Source: Agrobacterium tumefaciens (lineage in GTDB: Bacteria > Pseudomonadota > Alphaproteobacteria > Rhizobiales > Rhizobiaceae). Taken from it: 64,000 bases of DNA. Made by a program: the position numbers and the translations under genes. This document shows, piece after piece, positions 46,276-55,512 of the stretch (positions are counted from its first letter, which is position 1; every line of letters starts with the position of its first letter). The stretch is taken from positions 1,860,001 to 1,924,000 of the forward strand of contig NZ_CP072308.1 in NCBI RefSeq assembly GCF_017726655.1, written 5' to 3'. The notes beneath the pieces are model-generated. The model ran no database searches. It was not told where the DNA came from and saw nothing but the letters and a program-made list of their open reading frames with translations.

Positions 46276-46518
46276 TTAGAGAGTTGGCGGGGTGGACCGC
46301 GGGCGCTGCAGTACCAGAAGGCTGATGACGACGCCAACGACGCCGAAATTATAACCCGCGAGCGCCTGAAGCAGAGACGTCAGCGGAACAGCACCGGACG
46401 AAAGCGCCATCGCAACGCCATAGGCTCCGATAATCATCATGCAGATGAACACGATGCTGAAGACCGAACGTAATGCAACGGCAGCGATGCCGAGCACTGT
46501 GGCGGTGAGAAAAATCAT
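46276..46518 (-). CDS. Small membrane protein, 80 residues
   Basis: Two membrane segments (FLTATVLGIAAVALRSVFSI, then FNFGVVGVVISLLVLQ-like stretch) and a short polar end. It resembles short rhizobial envelope proteins of unknown function; I cannot name it. GGAGG lies before the ATG at 46518. Its stop codon is in frame with the next ORF downstream. Confidence 0.6.
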   Translation of the reverse strand: MIFLTATVLGIAAVALRSVFSIVFICMMIIGAYGVAMALSSGAVPLTSLLQALAGYNFGVVGVVISLLVLQRPRSTPPTL

Positions 46519-46707
46519 GGTGCCGCCTCCTCTTTGGTTGCCGGGCCGGGAACAGACGTAACGCTGTCTTCCCTAACGAACCCTTGTTTTTACCTCCAAC
46601 TCCCGTTTTCCTAACTCTGTAGTTGAGGATATGGTTTCACCGCCGTTAAAATCGTTGCGAGCTTTCCCCGGCATATCCGAATCGAGCCATTTTCGATAAA
46701 AGCAGGC

Positions 46708-48306
46708 ATGAGTGATATTTTCTCCCACGCCGTATTGAGCAACCTTGCCGAGTTTTCGGTGTCCGAACTGTCGGGTTCCATCAAGCGAACGGTGGAAACG
46801 GCCTTCGATCAGGTGCGTGTGCGAGGCGAGATTTCTGGTTATCGCGGGCCACATTCGTCCGGCCACGCCTATTTCTCGCTGAAGGACGATCGCGCCCGCA
46901 TCGATGCCGTGATCTGGAAAGGAACCTTCTCTCGGCTGAAGTTCCGCCCGGAAGAGGGCATGGAAGTGATCGCGACGGGCAAGGTCACGACCTTCCCAGG
47001 CTCCTCGAAATATCAGATCGTTATCGAAAGCCTTGAACCGGCCGGTGCCGGCGCTTTGATGGCGCTTCTCGAAGACCGGCGCCGTCGACTGGCGGCCGAG
47101 GGACTGTTCGACCCGGCCCGCAAGCGCCGGCTGCCGTTCATGCCACACGTCATTGGCGTCGTCACCTCGCCGACGGGCGCGGTGATCCGCGATATTCTCC
47201 ATCGCATTTCGGATCGCTTTCCCGTTCATGTGCTTGTCTGGCCGGTCAAGGTGCAGGGAGAAGGTTCGGGCGAGGAGGTGGCGAACGCCATTCGCGGTTT
47301 CAATGCGCTTCAGCCCGGTGGCGAGATCGCACGGCCTGATGTGCTGATCGTTGCGCGTGGTGGCGGCAGTCTGGAAGACCTCTGGAGCTTCAACGATGAG
47401 ATCGTCGTGCGCGCCGCAGCGGAAAGCGAAATTCCGCTGATTTCCGCCGTCGGACATGAGACAGATACCACCCTGATCGATTACGCCGCCGATGTCCGTG
47501 CGCCGACGCCGACGGGAGCCGCCGAAATGGCGGTGCCTGTGCGGGCGGAACTCGAGGCGCAGCTTTCCGGCATCGCTGCCCGCCTTTCCGGCTCTGTCTC
47601 GCGGCAGATGGACAATCGCCGGCAAGGCGTGCGCGCCCTGGTGCGGGCGTTGCCGTCGCTCGATCAGCTTCTCGCCTTGCCGCGTCGCCGGTTCGACGAG
47701 GCTGCGAGTGGTCTTGGGCGTGGACTGGAGTTGACGACGCTGAACAAGCGGCGGACATTCGAGCGTTCCGCCTCGGGACTGAGACCGGAAACCCTGTTGA
47801 ATGGCCTCAAGCACCACAGGCAGAGGATCACCGAGCGCATGCACAGGGCGGAGACGCTGGTGGAACGCCGGCTGCTGCAGGGAAAAGGGCGTGTCGATTC
47901 CTTCGACTCATCTCTGCGCTCGCTACCCGCCCGGCTGCTTGGCCAAGTTGAGCGGCAAAAGGAGCGCCTTGCCACTGCCTCACGCCGGGCCGATACTGCC
48001 GTGTTGCATCGGATGGCGCAAAACCGGTCCGGCCTTGCCGCCCATGACCGTATCCTGCAATCGCTCTCGTATAAAAACGTGCTCAAGCGCGGCTATGCTG
48101 TCATCCGCGATGAGGAGAACCGCCCTTTGACCCGCGCTGCGGCCATTGCTTCCGGTGCCGTGGTATCGATGGAATTTGCCGATGGCCGCGTCTCGGCGAT
48201 CACAACCGGAGAAGGCACATCTTCCCCGGATGCCACCGCTGCGCCGAAAAAGAAGCCGGTCAAGCCAGCTTCTTCGGACCCGGGCAACCAGGGCAGCCTG
48301 TTCTGA
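46708..48306 (+). CDS. xseA: Exodeoxyribonuclease VII large subunit
   Basis: 532 residues. An N-terminal OB fold ([39 protein letters not shown]) is followed by the catalytic core with [19 protein letters not shown] and [20 protein letters not shown], then a long coiled region and a C-terminal [13 protein letters not shown] repeat. With XseB it degrades single-stranded DNA from both ends. xseB is not adjacent. It ends back to back with the enolase-superfamily gene. Confidence 0.95.
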   Translation: MSDIFSHAVLSNLAEFSVSELSGSIKRTVETAFDQVRVRGEISGYRGPHSSGHAYFSLKDDRARIDAVIWKGTFSRLKFRPEEGMEVIATGKVTTFPGSSKYQIVIESLEPAGAGALMALLEDRRRRLAAEGLFDPARKRRLPFMPHVIGVVTSPTGAVIRDILHRISDRFPVHVLVWPVKVQGEGSGEEVANAIRGFNALQPGGEIARPDVLIVARGGGSLEDLWSFNDEIVVRAAAESEIPLISAVGHETDTTLIDYAADVRAPTPTGAAEMAVPVRAELEAQLSGIAARLSGSVSRQMDNRRQGVRALVRALPSLDQLLALPRRRFDEAASGLGRGLELTTLNKRRTFERSASGLRPETLLNGLKHHRQRITERMHRAETLVERRLLQGKGRVDSFDSSLRSLPARLLGQVERQKERLATASRRADTAVLHRMAQNRSGLAAHDRILQSLSYKNVLKRGYAVIRDEENRPLTRAAAIASGAVVSMEFADGRVSAITTGEGTSSPDATAAPKKKPVKPASSDPGNQGSLF

Positions 48307-49509
48307 TCAGATCGAAGCCGCATCCGAAAAACGGCGGCTGACGGTGAAGCTCTTCTCGATGTCGGGATGCAGTTCCATGCCGAGCCCGGCGCCCGGGGGC
48401 ACCGTTATCATGCCGTTTTTCACTTCCGGCAAGGCCGTGACGAGATCACGATACCAGGTCTTGTAGAAGGCGCGCACGCTTTCCTGCACCAGCGCATTCG
48501 GCGCGTTGAGCGACAGGTGGGTGGAGGCACAGAGCACCACCGGCCCGGTGCAATCATGCGGGGCGACCGGCAGATGCCAGGCTTCCGCCATGGAGGCGAT
48601 CTTGCGTGCTTCCGAAAGCCCGCCGCACCAGCTGATGTCAAGCATGACAACACCGGCAGCGCCCGTTTCCAGGAGATCACGGAAGGCCCAGCGGGAGCCG
48701 AGCGTTTCCGATGCCGAAATCGGTGCGGGCGAAACGGCGGCATATCGCGTCAGGCTGGAAAGGCTGTCCATCTTGATCGGGTCTTCGTGCCAGAAGGTCT
48801 GGTAGGGGGTCAGCGCCTTGGCGATCTGCATGGCGGGCAGAAGCTGCCACATGGAGTGAAACTCCACCATGATATCCATCTTATCGCCCACCGCCTTGCG
48901 GATTTTTTCGAAAGGCTCCAGCGCGCTTTTCAGGTCCGGCATCGAGATATATTGCCCGCGTGTCTTTTCCGCCGCCGCATCGAAGGGCCAGATCTTCATG
49001 GCCGTGATGCCATCCTCAAGTAGCGAGTGCGCAAGTTCGTCCGCGCGGTGCAGAAAGCCATTCAGGTCATCATAGTCCTTGCCACCGGAAAGGCCGTAAT
49101 TGGCCGTCTGCTGCCCGGTCGCCTTCTTGATATATTCGGTGCCCGCACAGGTATTGTAAGTCCGGATTTCCCTGCGGCTGAAACCACCGAGCAGCTGGGC
49201 TATGGGCTGGTTGGTGGCCTTGCCGAAAATATCCCAGAGGGCGATGTCAAAGGCGGAGTTGCCGCGCACTTCTGCGCCGGATGAGCGAAAACCGAGATAG
49301 CCCACAAGGTCTTGCGCCAGAAGGTCGATCTGCAGCGGGTCGCGGCCGATCACGCGCGGCGCGATGTATTCGTGCACATAGGCCTCGACGGTCTCCGCGC
49401 CATAGAAGGTTTCGCCTAATCCGGTGATCCCCTCATCCGTGTGGACCAGAACCCAAAGCAGGTTGGCCCGTTCCGCCACACGAACGGTCTCAAGTTTGGT
49501 GATTTTCAT
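48307..49509 (-). CDS. Enolase-superfamily (mandelate racemase type) enzyme
   Basis: 400 residues with the N-terminal capping domain (ITKLETVRVAERANLLWVLV) and a barrel. Likely metal ligands are the Glu in IMVEFHSMW, the Glu in FWHEDPIKM and the Glu in SASETLGSRW; the general acid/base is the His in VAPHDCTGPV. The E-x-H on the third strand is less common than the D-x-N of mandelate racemase and recalls sugar-acid dehydratases. It is probably a sugar-acid dehydratase or cycloisomerase, substrate unknown. A GntR regulator precedes it in an operon. Confidence 0.87.
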   Translation of the reverse strand: MKITKLETVRVAERANLLWVLVHTDEGITGLGETFYGAETVEAYVHEYIAPRVIGRDPLQIDLLAQDLVGYLGFRSSGAEVRGNSAFDIALWDIFGKATNQPIAQLLGGFSRREIRTYNTCAGTEYIKKATGQQTANYGLSGGKDYDDLNGFLHRADELAHSLLEDGITAMKIWPFDAAAEKTRGQYISMPDLKSALEPFEKIRKAVGDKMDIMVEFHSMWQLLPAMQIAKALTPYQTFWHEDPIKMDSLSSLTRYAAVSPAPISASETLGSRWAFRDLLETGAAGVVMLDISWCGGLSEARKIASMAEAWHLPVAPHDCTGPVVLCASTHLSLNAPNALVQESVRAFYKTWYRDLVTALPEVKNGMITVPPGAGLGMELHPDIEKSFTVSRRFSDAASI

Positions 49510-49563
49510 GAAGTGTCTCCTCCAGAGGCAGGTCGTGTTCCGTCTGGAACTGGGTTTGAGAAA

Positions 49564-50271
49564 TCAGGCGATGCCAGCCGCCAGAAGCGCGTGCACGCTT
49601 TCATCGAAATGCCGCGCCATCAGCGTCGAGGCCGTTTGCGGATCGCCCGCGGCAATGGCCTGTCCGATGGCGATGTGTAGCTCACCGGCGGCGTGGCGCT
49701 GCGCGTCGGATGTGCGGCTTTTCCAGCCGATCGGCCAGGTCTGACGCGTCACGTTCTGGAACGCGCCAAGAATGAGTTCGAAAACAGGGTTCTTGGAAGC
49801 CTTGGCGATTGCCAGATGGAACGCCAGATCATGCTCCATGACCTTGTCGTTCTTCCCAAAATCACTCTCCATGGCCCTGGCATGTTCCAGAATGATGAGC
49901 GCTTCTGCATCCGTGCGTCGCAGCGCCGCAAGCGTCACGGTGCGAACTTCGATCGTGCGGCGTACGTCATAGATCTGCTGGATGTTGATCTGCTCGGTGT
50001 GAATGCCATGTTCGAACATCAACGACATCGCGCCATGATCCAGCGTGGCCACTGTGGCGCGCTTGCCGGCGCTGACATCGATGAGCCGCATCGCCGAAAG
50101 CGATCGGAAAGCCTCGCGGACGACAGTGCGCGAGACGCCAAGCTGTTGCGAGAGCGAAAGTTCACTCGGCAGCTTTGCGCCGGGCGCCAGTTCGTTCTCT
50201 CTGATGTGGCGGGTGATCGCGCCGATCGTGCTGCTGACAAGACCGGCCTCATGCGCAATTGGACTTAACAT
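49564..50271 (-). CDS. FadR-type (FCD) GntR regulator
   Basis: 235 residues. The winged helix LAPGAKLPSELSLSQQLGVS then RTVVREAFRSLSAMRLIDV is followed by an all-helical FCD domain with ligand/metal residues in DLAFHLAIAKASKNP and the H-x3-H near GELHIAI. FCD regulators bind small acids such as sugar acids. GGAGGA precedes the ATG. A perfect palindrome lies ten bases upstream, so it is likely self-regulated together with the enolase-superfamily gene. Confidence 0.9.
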   Translation of the reverse strand: MLSPIAHEAGLVSSTIGAITRHIRENELAPGAKLPSELSLSQQLGVSRTVVREAFRSLSAMRLIDVSAGKRATVATLDHGAMSLMFEHGIHTEQINIQQIYDVRRTIEVRTVTLAALRRTDAEALIILEHARAMESDFGKNDKVMEHDLAFHLAIAKASKNPVFELILGAFQNVTRQTWPIGWKSRTSDAQRHAAGELHIAIGQAIAAGDPQTASTLMARHFDESVHALLAAGIA

Positions 50272-50280
50272 TCTTCCTCC

Positions 50281-50297
50281 AACCTGTCGTACAGGTT
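50281..50297 (-). promoter_or_regulatory. Palindromic GntR operator
   Basis: AACCTGT-CGT-ACAGGTT is a perfect 7-3-7 inverted repeat with the GT-N3-AC core of FadR-type operators. It lies ten bases before the GntR start codon. Confidence 0.7.
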
Positions 50298-50380
50298 TCT
50301 GGAAAAATGCTTACAGGATTATTCTTCAGGAAACAAGCGCCGCAGACCCCTTGCCGCAGGGCCGGCGGTGACGCTTCATA

Positions 50381-50881
50381 TTACTCCTCAAACCCCTGCA
50401 GAAACCGCTTCAACAGCCCGTCTAAAGTCGTTCGCTCTTCTTCGGTGAGACCGGCGACAAGCCGATGCTGGTTTTCGACATGCGCCGAGACCGCCGCCTC
50501 CACCACGCAAAAGCCCCGTTCCGTCAGCGATATCAAGACGCTGCGCCGGTCCTGTGGATTGTGGATACGCTCCACCATCCCTGCTTTCTCAAGCTGGTCA
50601 ATCCGGTTTGTCATGGTGCCGGAACTGACCATGGTCATGGACAGCAGATCGCCGGGAGAGAGCCGATAGGGTGAGCCCGCGCGCCGTAAGGTCGCCAGCA
50701 CGTCGAAGGCGGAGGAGGAGAGGCCGTGCTTCAAGAGCACCGCCTCAACCTCGCGGCCGAGGTGCGTGGTCAGCCGGTGTAGACGGCCAAGCAAGCCCAT
50801 GGGCCCGACATCGAGATCGGGTCGCTCCCTGCGCCATTGTGCGAGAATATGGTCGACGTGATCAGGAGGATTCTTGCTCAT
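50381..50881 (-). CDS. MarR family regulator
   Basis: 166 residues with the full MarR fold: GLSSSAFDVLATLRRAGSPY, SPGDLLSMTMVSSGTMTNRI, DQLEKAGMVERIHNPQDRRS and the wing SLTERG. It is divergent from an EamA exporter, and a perfect 14-bp palindrome TCTTGACGTCAAGA lies between them. It probably represses itself and the exporter until a ligand binds. Confidence 0.92.
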   Translation of the reverse strand: MSKNPPDHVDHILAQWRRERPDLDVGPMGLLGRLHRLTTHLGREVEAVLLKHGLSSSAFDVLATLRRAGSPYRLSPGDLLSMTMVSSGTMTNRIDQLEKAGMVERIHNPQDRRSVLISLTERGFCVVEAAVSAHVENQHRLVAGLTEEERTTLDGLLKRFLQGFEE

Positions 50882-50903
50882 CGCCTATGCATAGCGAGAG
50901 GTA

Positions 50904-50961
50904 TCTTGACGTCAAGACAAATTCCATTAAACTCAATTTATCTTGATATAGAGATTCTTGA
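50904..50961. promoter_or_regulatory. MarR operator region with three TCTTGA motifs
   Basis: TCTTGAC-GTCAAGA (50904-50917) is a perfect palindrome. Two more TCTTGA half-sites lie at 50941-50946 and 50956-50961, just before the EamA ATG. The set is suited to cooperative MarR binding over both promoters. Confidence 0.7.
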
Positions 50962-50962
50962 G

Positions 50963-51826
50963 ATGAAGAAAAATTCGACTTTTGCAGCCGACGTGCTGGT
51001 TACCGCGCTTGCCCCCGTCATATGGGGCACCACCTACTTCGTCACGACGGAATTCCTGCCGCAGGGATATCCACTGCATGTCGCCATGCTGCGCGCTTTG
51101 CCGGCCGGCATCCTGCTGCTGCTGATCGTCCACAGGCTGCCGCAGGGTATCTGGTGGCACCGCAGCTTTATCCTCGGCGCGCTGAATTTCGCGTTTTTCT
51201 GGGCGATGCTGTTCGTTTCGGCCTATCGATTGCCCGGCGGCGTTGCGGCAACCGTGGGCGCGGTCCAGCCTCTCATTGTGATCGGCCTTTCGCGACTGTT
51301 TCTCGCAACCCAAATTCGACCGCTGGCCATCGCCGCCGGTTTTCTCGGTATCGCCGGTGTCGCGCTACTCGTCTTGACGCCGGGCGCGGTGCTCGATGGC
51401 ATCGGCATTGCCGCAGGCCTTGCGGGTGCCGTCTCCATGGCCTTCGGAACAGTACTGACCCGCAAATGGCGCCCGCCGGTCTCGAACCTCACCTTCACCG
51501 CATGGCAACTGACCGCGGGCGGCATTCTTCTTTTACCGCTCGCCTATCTTCTGGAGCCGGCACTGCCGACGCCATCAGCGACTAATATTCTCGGAATCGC
51601 CTATCTTGGGCTCATCGGTGCGGCACTCACCTATGTTCTTTGGTTTCGTGGGCTAGCCCGCATCGAACCTTCAGCGGCAGCCTCGCTCGGATTCTTGAGT
51701 CCTGTTGTGGCAACGCTGCTGGGCTGGCTGGCGCTCGGTCAAAGCCTCACGCCAGCGCAGATCGCCGGCTTCATGGCGGTGCTTTTCAGCATCTGGCTCA
51801 GCCAGCGCAGCCAGTTGCCGAAATAG
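50963..51826 (+). CDS. EamA/DMT superfamily exporter
   Basis: 287 residues, ten membrane segments in two EamA repeats; VTALAPVIWGTTYFVTTEFL and TYVLWFRGLARIEPSAAASL are typical of the YdcZ/RarD-like group. ATG 50963 starts just after the MarR half-sites. It probably exports a drug or metabolite under control of the divergent MarR. It ends three bases from the convergent M29 gene. Confidence 0.87.
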   Translation: MKKNSTFAADVLVTALAPVIWGTTYFVTTEFLPQGYPLHVAMLRALPAGILLLLIVHRLPQGIWWHRSFILGALNFAFFWAMLFVSAYRLPGGVAATVGAVQPLIVIGLSRLFLATQIRPLAIAAGFLGIAGVALLVLTPGAVLDGIGIAAGLAGAVSMAFGTVLTRKWRPPVSNLTFTAWQLTAGGILLLPLAYLLEPALPTPSATNILGIAYLGLIGAALTYVLWFRGLARIEPSAAASLGFLSPVVATLLGWLALGQSLTPAQIAGFMAVLFSIWLSQRSQLPK

Positions 51827-51829
51827 CCG

Positions 51830-53068
51830 TCAGGCCCATTCGCCGTTGCGCATGACAGGAACCGTGGAGCCATCCGGCTTCACGCCGTCAATGTCCACCT
51901 TGTCGGAACCGATCATCCAGTCGATATGGATCAAGCTGGAATTGCCGCCCTGTGCCTTGATCTGCTCTTGCGACAGCGAAGCACCGTCAAGGAAGCATTT
52001 CGAGTAGCACTGGCCAAGCGCGATGTGACATGAGGCATTTTCATCGAACAGCGTGTTGTAGAAAAGGATGCCGCTTGCCGAAATCGGCGAGGAATGCGGC
52101 ACCAGCGCCACTTCACCAAGGCGCCGCGCGCCTTCGTCAGTGTCGAGTACCTTGTTCAATACGGCTTCGCCCTTCGAAGCCTTGGCTTCGACGATGCGGC
52201 CAGCTTCGAACTTTACCTGGATATCGTCGATCAGCGTACCCTGATGCGAAAGGGGTTTCGTGCTGGAAACATAACCATCCACGCGCAACGCGTGCGGCGT
52301 CGTGAAGACCTCTTCAGTGGGAATATTCGGGTTGCAGGTTACGCCGTTTTTGGCGACCGAAGCGCCGCCGTGCCATTCATGCCCGTCCGCAAGCCCGATC
52401 GTGACATCCGTGCCCGGACCGGTGAAACGCAGTGCCGAAAAACGCTCGCCATTGAGCCACGCCGACCGCTTGGCAAGATTGGCGTTATGCTGCGCCCAGG
52501 CGGCAACCGGATCGGCCACATCCACGCGCGATGCGGCGAAAATGGCATCCGCGAGCCTGCGGACAGCGTCGTCTTCCGACACATCGGGGAAGACCTGCTT
52601 TGCCCAGGACGGGTTTGGATAAGAGATGATGTTCCAGTTGATGTCGAAGTTGGAAATCTTCTCCAGCGCCGGCTTGTAGGCGGTGGAATTGGCCTTGTTG
52701 GCGCGCGCCACCTTGGCTGGATCCTGTTCGGCCAGCAGCATCGGGTTGTCGCCGGCAATCGCCAGCCGCGCTGCGCCATTGGCATAGGCTTTTGCCATGC
52801 CTTCATAGAGCCAGCCGGAAGCCCGGTCAAAATTGGCGTCGCTCGCGTGGCGATAGCGGGCAAGCGTGGTTTCTTCATCGGAATAGAAGGTGGTGACCAG
52901 CCCGCCACCGGCCATATAGGCGTGTTTGGTCAGAAAACGCACCAGCGGCAGGGCTGCCAGCGGCGCGGTGATCACCAGATCCTGATCCTTCTGCAATTGC
53001 AGGCCGACCTTGATGGCGACTTCGGCCAGTTTTTCGAGTTTGACGGAATCGATGGGAGAAACAGTCAT
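51830..53068 (-). CDS. M29 family aminopeptidase
   Basis: 412 residues. DSVKLEKLAEVAIKVGLQLQ and LVITAPLAALPLVRFL open it; the metal site region includes NIPTEEVFTTP, ARRLGEVALVPHSSPIS and the terminal HIDWMIGSDKVDIDG. These fit the thermophilic-type aminopeptidases of family M29, a dimetal cytoplasmic enzyme. The peptide substrate is unknown. The stop abuts the EamA stop. Confidence 0.92.
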   Translation of the reverse strand: MTVSPIDSVKLEKLAEVAIKVGLQLQKDQDLVITAPLAALPLVRFLTKHAYMAGGGLVTTFYSDEETTLARYRHASDANFDRASGWLYEGMAKAYANGAARLAIAGDNPMLLAEQDPAKVARANKANSTAYKPALEKISNFDINWNIISYPNPSWAKQVFPDVSEDDAVRRLADAIFAASRVDVADPVAAWAQHNANLAKRSAWLNGERFSALRFTGPGTDVTIGLADGHEWHGGASVAKNGVTCNPNIPTEEVFTTPHALRVDGYVSSTKPLSHQGTLIDDIQVKFEAGRIVEAKASKGEAVLNKVLDTDEGARRLGEVALVPHSSPISASGILFYNTLFDENASCHIALGQCYSKCFLDGASLSQEQIKAQGGNSSLIHIDWMIGSDKVDIDGVKPDGSTVPVMRNGEWA

Positions 53069-53156
53069 GATCTGCCTTCGTCTATTTCATTCGGAGGCGC
53101 CGACCATAGCCCATTCCAACTGAAAGCCAAATGCTTTCAACGCTGCCTCTCGCGCT

Positions 53157-53633
53157 TCAATCGGCGACCAGCGGCGCGGCGATCGCGTTCAATGCCGTCT
53201 GCGCGTCGCGCGGGGAAAGCCGCAGTTGCAAGCCGCGCTGCCCACCATTCATGTAGACGTAATCATGGCCCATGGCAGTGGATTCGATGGCTGTCGGCAC
53301 CTGCTTCTTCTGCCCGAAAGGGCTGATACCGCCGACGTGGTAGCCGGTTGCCCGTTCCGCTTCGGCGGGCTTCATCATGCTGGCCGATTTGCCTCCGAAG
53401 GCGGTCGCGAGCTTCTTCATGCTCACTTCCCGATCCGAAGGAACGACAACGCAGACCGGCTTGCCATCGAGCTCAGCCATCAGCGTCTTCAGCACCAGAT
53501 GGGGCGGCTCGCCAATCGCTGCCGCCGCCTGCAAACCGATGCGATCGGCAGTCGGGTCGTAGTCATAGGTGACAGTGGTGAAGGCGATGCCGGCCTTCGT
53601 CAACACTTGCGTTGCGCGGGTTGTTTTCGACAT
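53157..53633 (-). CDS. ybaK: Cys-tRNA(Pro)/Cys-tRNA(Cys) deacylase YbaK
   Basis: 158 residues. RATQVLTKAGIAFTTVTYDYD and the ALE-family core GEPPHLVLKTLMAELDGKPV then the glycine motif HVGGISPFGQKK identify the YbaK editing enzyme. It hydrolyses Cys mischarged on tRNA-Pro. The next gene on the same strand, ArsC-like, starts 360 bases away and ends 13 bases upstream, so they may be co-transcribed. Confidence 0.93.
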   Translation of the reverse strand: MSKTTRATQVLTKAGIAFTTVTYDYDPTADRIGLQAAAAIGEPPHLVLKTLMAELDGKPVCVVVPSDREVSMKKLATAFGGKSASMMKPAEAERATGYHVGGISPFGQKKQVPTAIESTAMGHDYVYMNGGQRGLQLRLSPRDAQTALNAIAAPLVAD

Positions 53634-53645
53634 GGCTAAATCTGC

Positions 53646-53993
53646 TTACGCAAAAAGGGCCTGATAAGTGTCCGGCTTGAAGCCGACCGTGATCTTGCCC
53701 CGCGTCTCCAGCACCGGTCGCTTGATCATGGAGGGCTGCTCCACCATCAATGCGATGGCTTTCTCCCGCGAAAGATCGGCCTTCTTCGCGTCGTCCAGTT
53801 TTTTGAACGTCGTGCCAGCCCGGTTCAGGACGGTTTCCCAGCCTGCGGCATCGCACCATGCCTCAAGATGAGCGCGGTCGATGCCGGCGGCCTTGTAGTC
53901 GTGAAAGGAATAGTCGACGCCATTGGCCTCAAGCCAGCTTCTGGCCTTTTTCATCGTGTCGCAGTTCTTGATACCGTAAATCGTGACCGTCAT
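53646..53993 (-). CDS. ArsC-like reductase family protein (Spx/YffB)
   Basis: 115 residues. TVTIYGIKNCDTMKKARSWL has the single redox Cys of the ArsC/Spx/YffB fold, and QPSMIKRPVLE carries the conserved Arg-Pro. It lacks the extra cysteines of true arsenate reductases and no ars genes are near, so a YffB-like role is more likely than arsenate reduction. ATG 53993 was chosen; the upstream ATG at 54053 adds a non-homologous leader. Confidence 0.87.
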   Translation of the reverse strand: MTVTIYGIKNCDTMKKARSWLEANGVDYSFHDYKAAGIDRAHLEAWCDAAGWETVLNRAGTTFKKLDDAKKADLSREKAIALMVEQPSMIKRPVLETRGKITVGFKPDTYQALFA

Positions 53994-54230
53994 TCCATCC
54001 ACCTCTACATCGCGCTCAGCATCCCGGCATAACAAATTATCCGGCTCGTTCAACCCGCCCGGCTCGACGCCCTGCGCAAATATGCCGCTCAGGCTCTCGA
54101 GCCATGCAAAAATGAATTGACTGATATCGAAACGAGCGCGAGCAAAGCTGCATGGCTTCCCTGCTGCATCAGGCGTTGTAGAGCGGCGACGGAATGCCCA
54201 TTATCTGGGCATCAAAGATGGAGAGAAAAA

Positions 54231-54398
54231 ATGCGTCAGGTTGCTAAGACATCGCGTCACTTCTTCGGTGAAACTTTCGCCGTTCTCGGTGCAGCACTTT
54301 CGGTTTCGGCCGCAGTTCGCGCACATCGCAAGCCCGCCCGCGCCGACCTCGAAGCCCTCGGCATCGACGGCAAGGCATTTGACAAGGTCCAGCTCTAA
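54231..54398 (+). CDS. Small conserved-looking protein, 55 residues
   Basis: The sequence RQVAKTSRHFFGETFAVLGA, then AVRAHRKPARADLEALGIDG, gives a basic front, a hydrophobic stretch of about 16 residues and a charged end. GGAGAG lies eight bases before the ATG, and an efficient-looking hairpin follows the stop. I recall similar short rhizobial proteins but cannot name a family. It may be a small membrane-associated protein. Confidence 0.6.
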   Translation: MRQVAKTSRHFFGETFAVLGAALSVSAAVRAHRKPARADLEALGIDGKAFDKVQL

Positions 54399-54414
54399 GC
54401 TGCACATTGCTTCC

Positions 54415-54436
54415 AGCGAGGCGAAATCGCCTCGCT
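54415..54436 (+). terminator. Hairpin after the 55-residue gene
   Basis: AGCGAGGCG (54415-54423) pairs with CGCCTCGCT (54428-54436) around AAAT, 16 bases after the stop. There is no T run, so its strength as a terminator is uncertain. Confidence 0.55.
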
Positions 54437-54594
54437 TGCGCGATCGACGCCTTTTGGTGTTGATGCGCGCAGTGTGGACCAGTGGACAAGAAGGCTGTGC
54501 CGTTGTTGCAAGGTCCCATCAATTGAAACTAATCATCGGACCAACCGAAGTGAACGTAGCCTGGCATACCCCTGGCTCGTAAGCCTTTAACCCG

Positions 54595-55311
54595 TCATTG
54601 CGCCGATGCCCTCTGCATCGACCGTTTAGAGTGTCCGATTATTTTTCCTGGTAAGTGCAGTTGGCTTTCAGGCCGCTCGTAACACTCTGCTTTCGGGGTA
54701 AGCGCGAAGCGTGCGAGTAACTCAAGCTGCGGTTCGCCCACGTGGCTGCAAACAAGCTCGAAGCTTCCGGCAAGCCAACTATAGGGTTTCTCGACGGGCA
54801 TCGGCTCAATTCTTCCACAGCCGGTAATCAGCGCGAGATGGGGCGCAAAAGACGAAGGCGTAACAAAGGGCAGGTTGGCCCGCCAAAGGGCACGTTGGAG
54901 CATCGTCGATAAAGACTGCATTTCCAGCATCTCATGGCTGCTGTGCAAAGCGAGGCTGCCGCGATTGCCAAACAGCGAGGTCCTATCAAACGTTATCGGA
55001 ACGGGACGGGCCTTGATCTCGCCAAGCGTATTCTTCAGCCGATGAACGAGCCCATCCGGCACAGCCTCAAAGCATCCAACACAAAGCAATGTTATATGCA
55101 GAACGGCTGCTGGATGAGCCTCGCGCTTCGTTTGCTTCGCCGCGTGGTGCGAGGAATCGGCAAAAATCCGTGCTGCCAAGGCTGCCGGCGGTCTCACGGT
55201 GATCAAGAGCTTGGTGGTATATTGAGCATTAAAACGCCGTACCTTCCCCGGCTCCCATCCCTCGAAGGATAGCTGCTCCAAATTCCTCGCGTCTGCCAAA
55301 TCGAACCCCAC
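54595..55311 (-). CDS. 2'-5' RNA ligase/LigT-like protein
   Basis: Up to 238 residues. The two H-x-T/H-x-A motifs of the 2H phosphoesterase family are visible as VLHITLLC and APHLALITG, about 90 residues apart, as in LigT/YjhR proteins. The first part (about 30 residues) before LLITVRPPAALAARIF looks unlike the family. The first usable codon is GTG 55311, so the true start is uncertain. Role in RNA 2',3'-cyclic phosphate chemistry is inferred from the family. Confidence 0.75.
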   Translation of the reverse strand: MGFDLADARNLEQLSFEGWEPGKVRRFNAQYTTKLLITVRPPAALAARIFADSSHHAAKQTKREAHPAAVLHITLLCVGCFEAVPDGLVHRLKNTLGEIKARPVPITFDRTSLFGNRGSLALHSSHEMLEMQSLSTMLQRALWRANLPFVTPSSFAPHLALITGCGRIEPMPVEKPYSWLAGSFELVCSHVGEPQLELLARFALTPKAECYERPESQLHLPGKIIGHSKRSMQRASAQ

Positions 55312-55512
55312 CGCGGTACTCCAAGGCGTTTTGCCCAGGTTTCGATGTTATCATCATCACCGGAAAATTTAAAGAACAAAAGCGGAACGAACTTGATGCC
55401 CCGGAGCAGTATTTGGGAGGAGGCTGCAGGAAATCTCCCTCATTTTTGTATTCACGAGACCTGCCGCACATGTTAGGGGCTCACTGTCGAAACAGAAATA
55501 TCAGAGGTTGGC

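Noticed and set aside
53646..53993. Arsenate reductase and arsenic resistance
   Set aside because: Only one redox cysteine of the YffB/Spx type and no ars genes nearby.
55229..55471. ORF starting MCGR, like the SRAP/YedK catalytic N-terminus
   Set aside because: Only the first residues match; the rest has no YedK motif and it overlaps the LigT-like gene in another frame.
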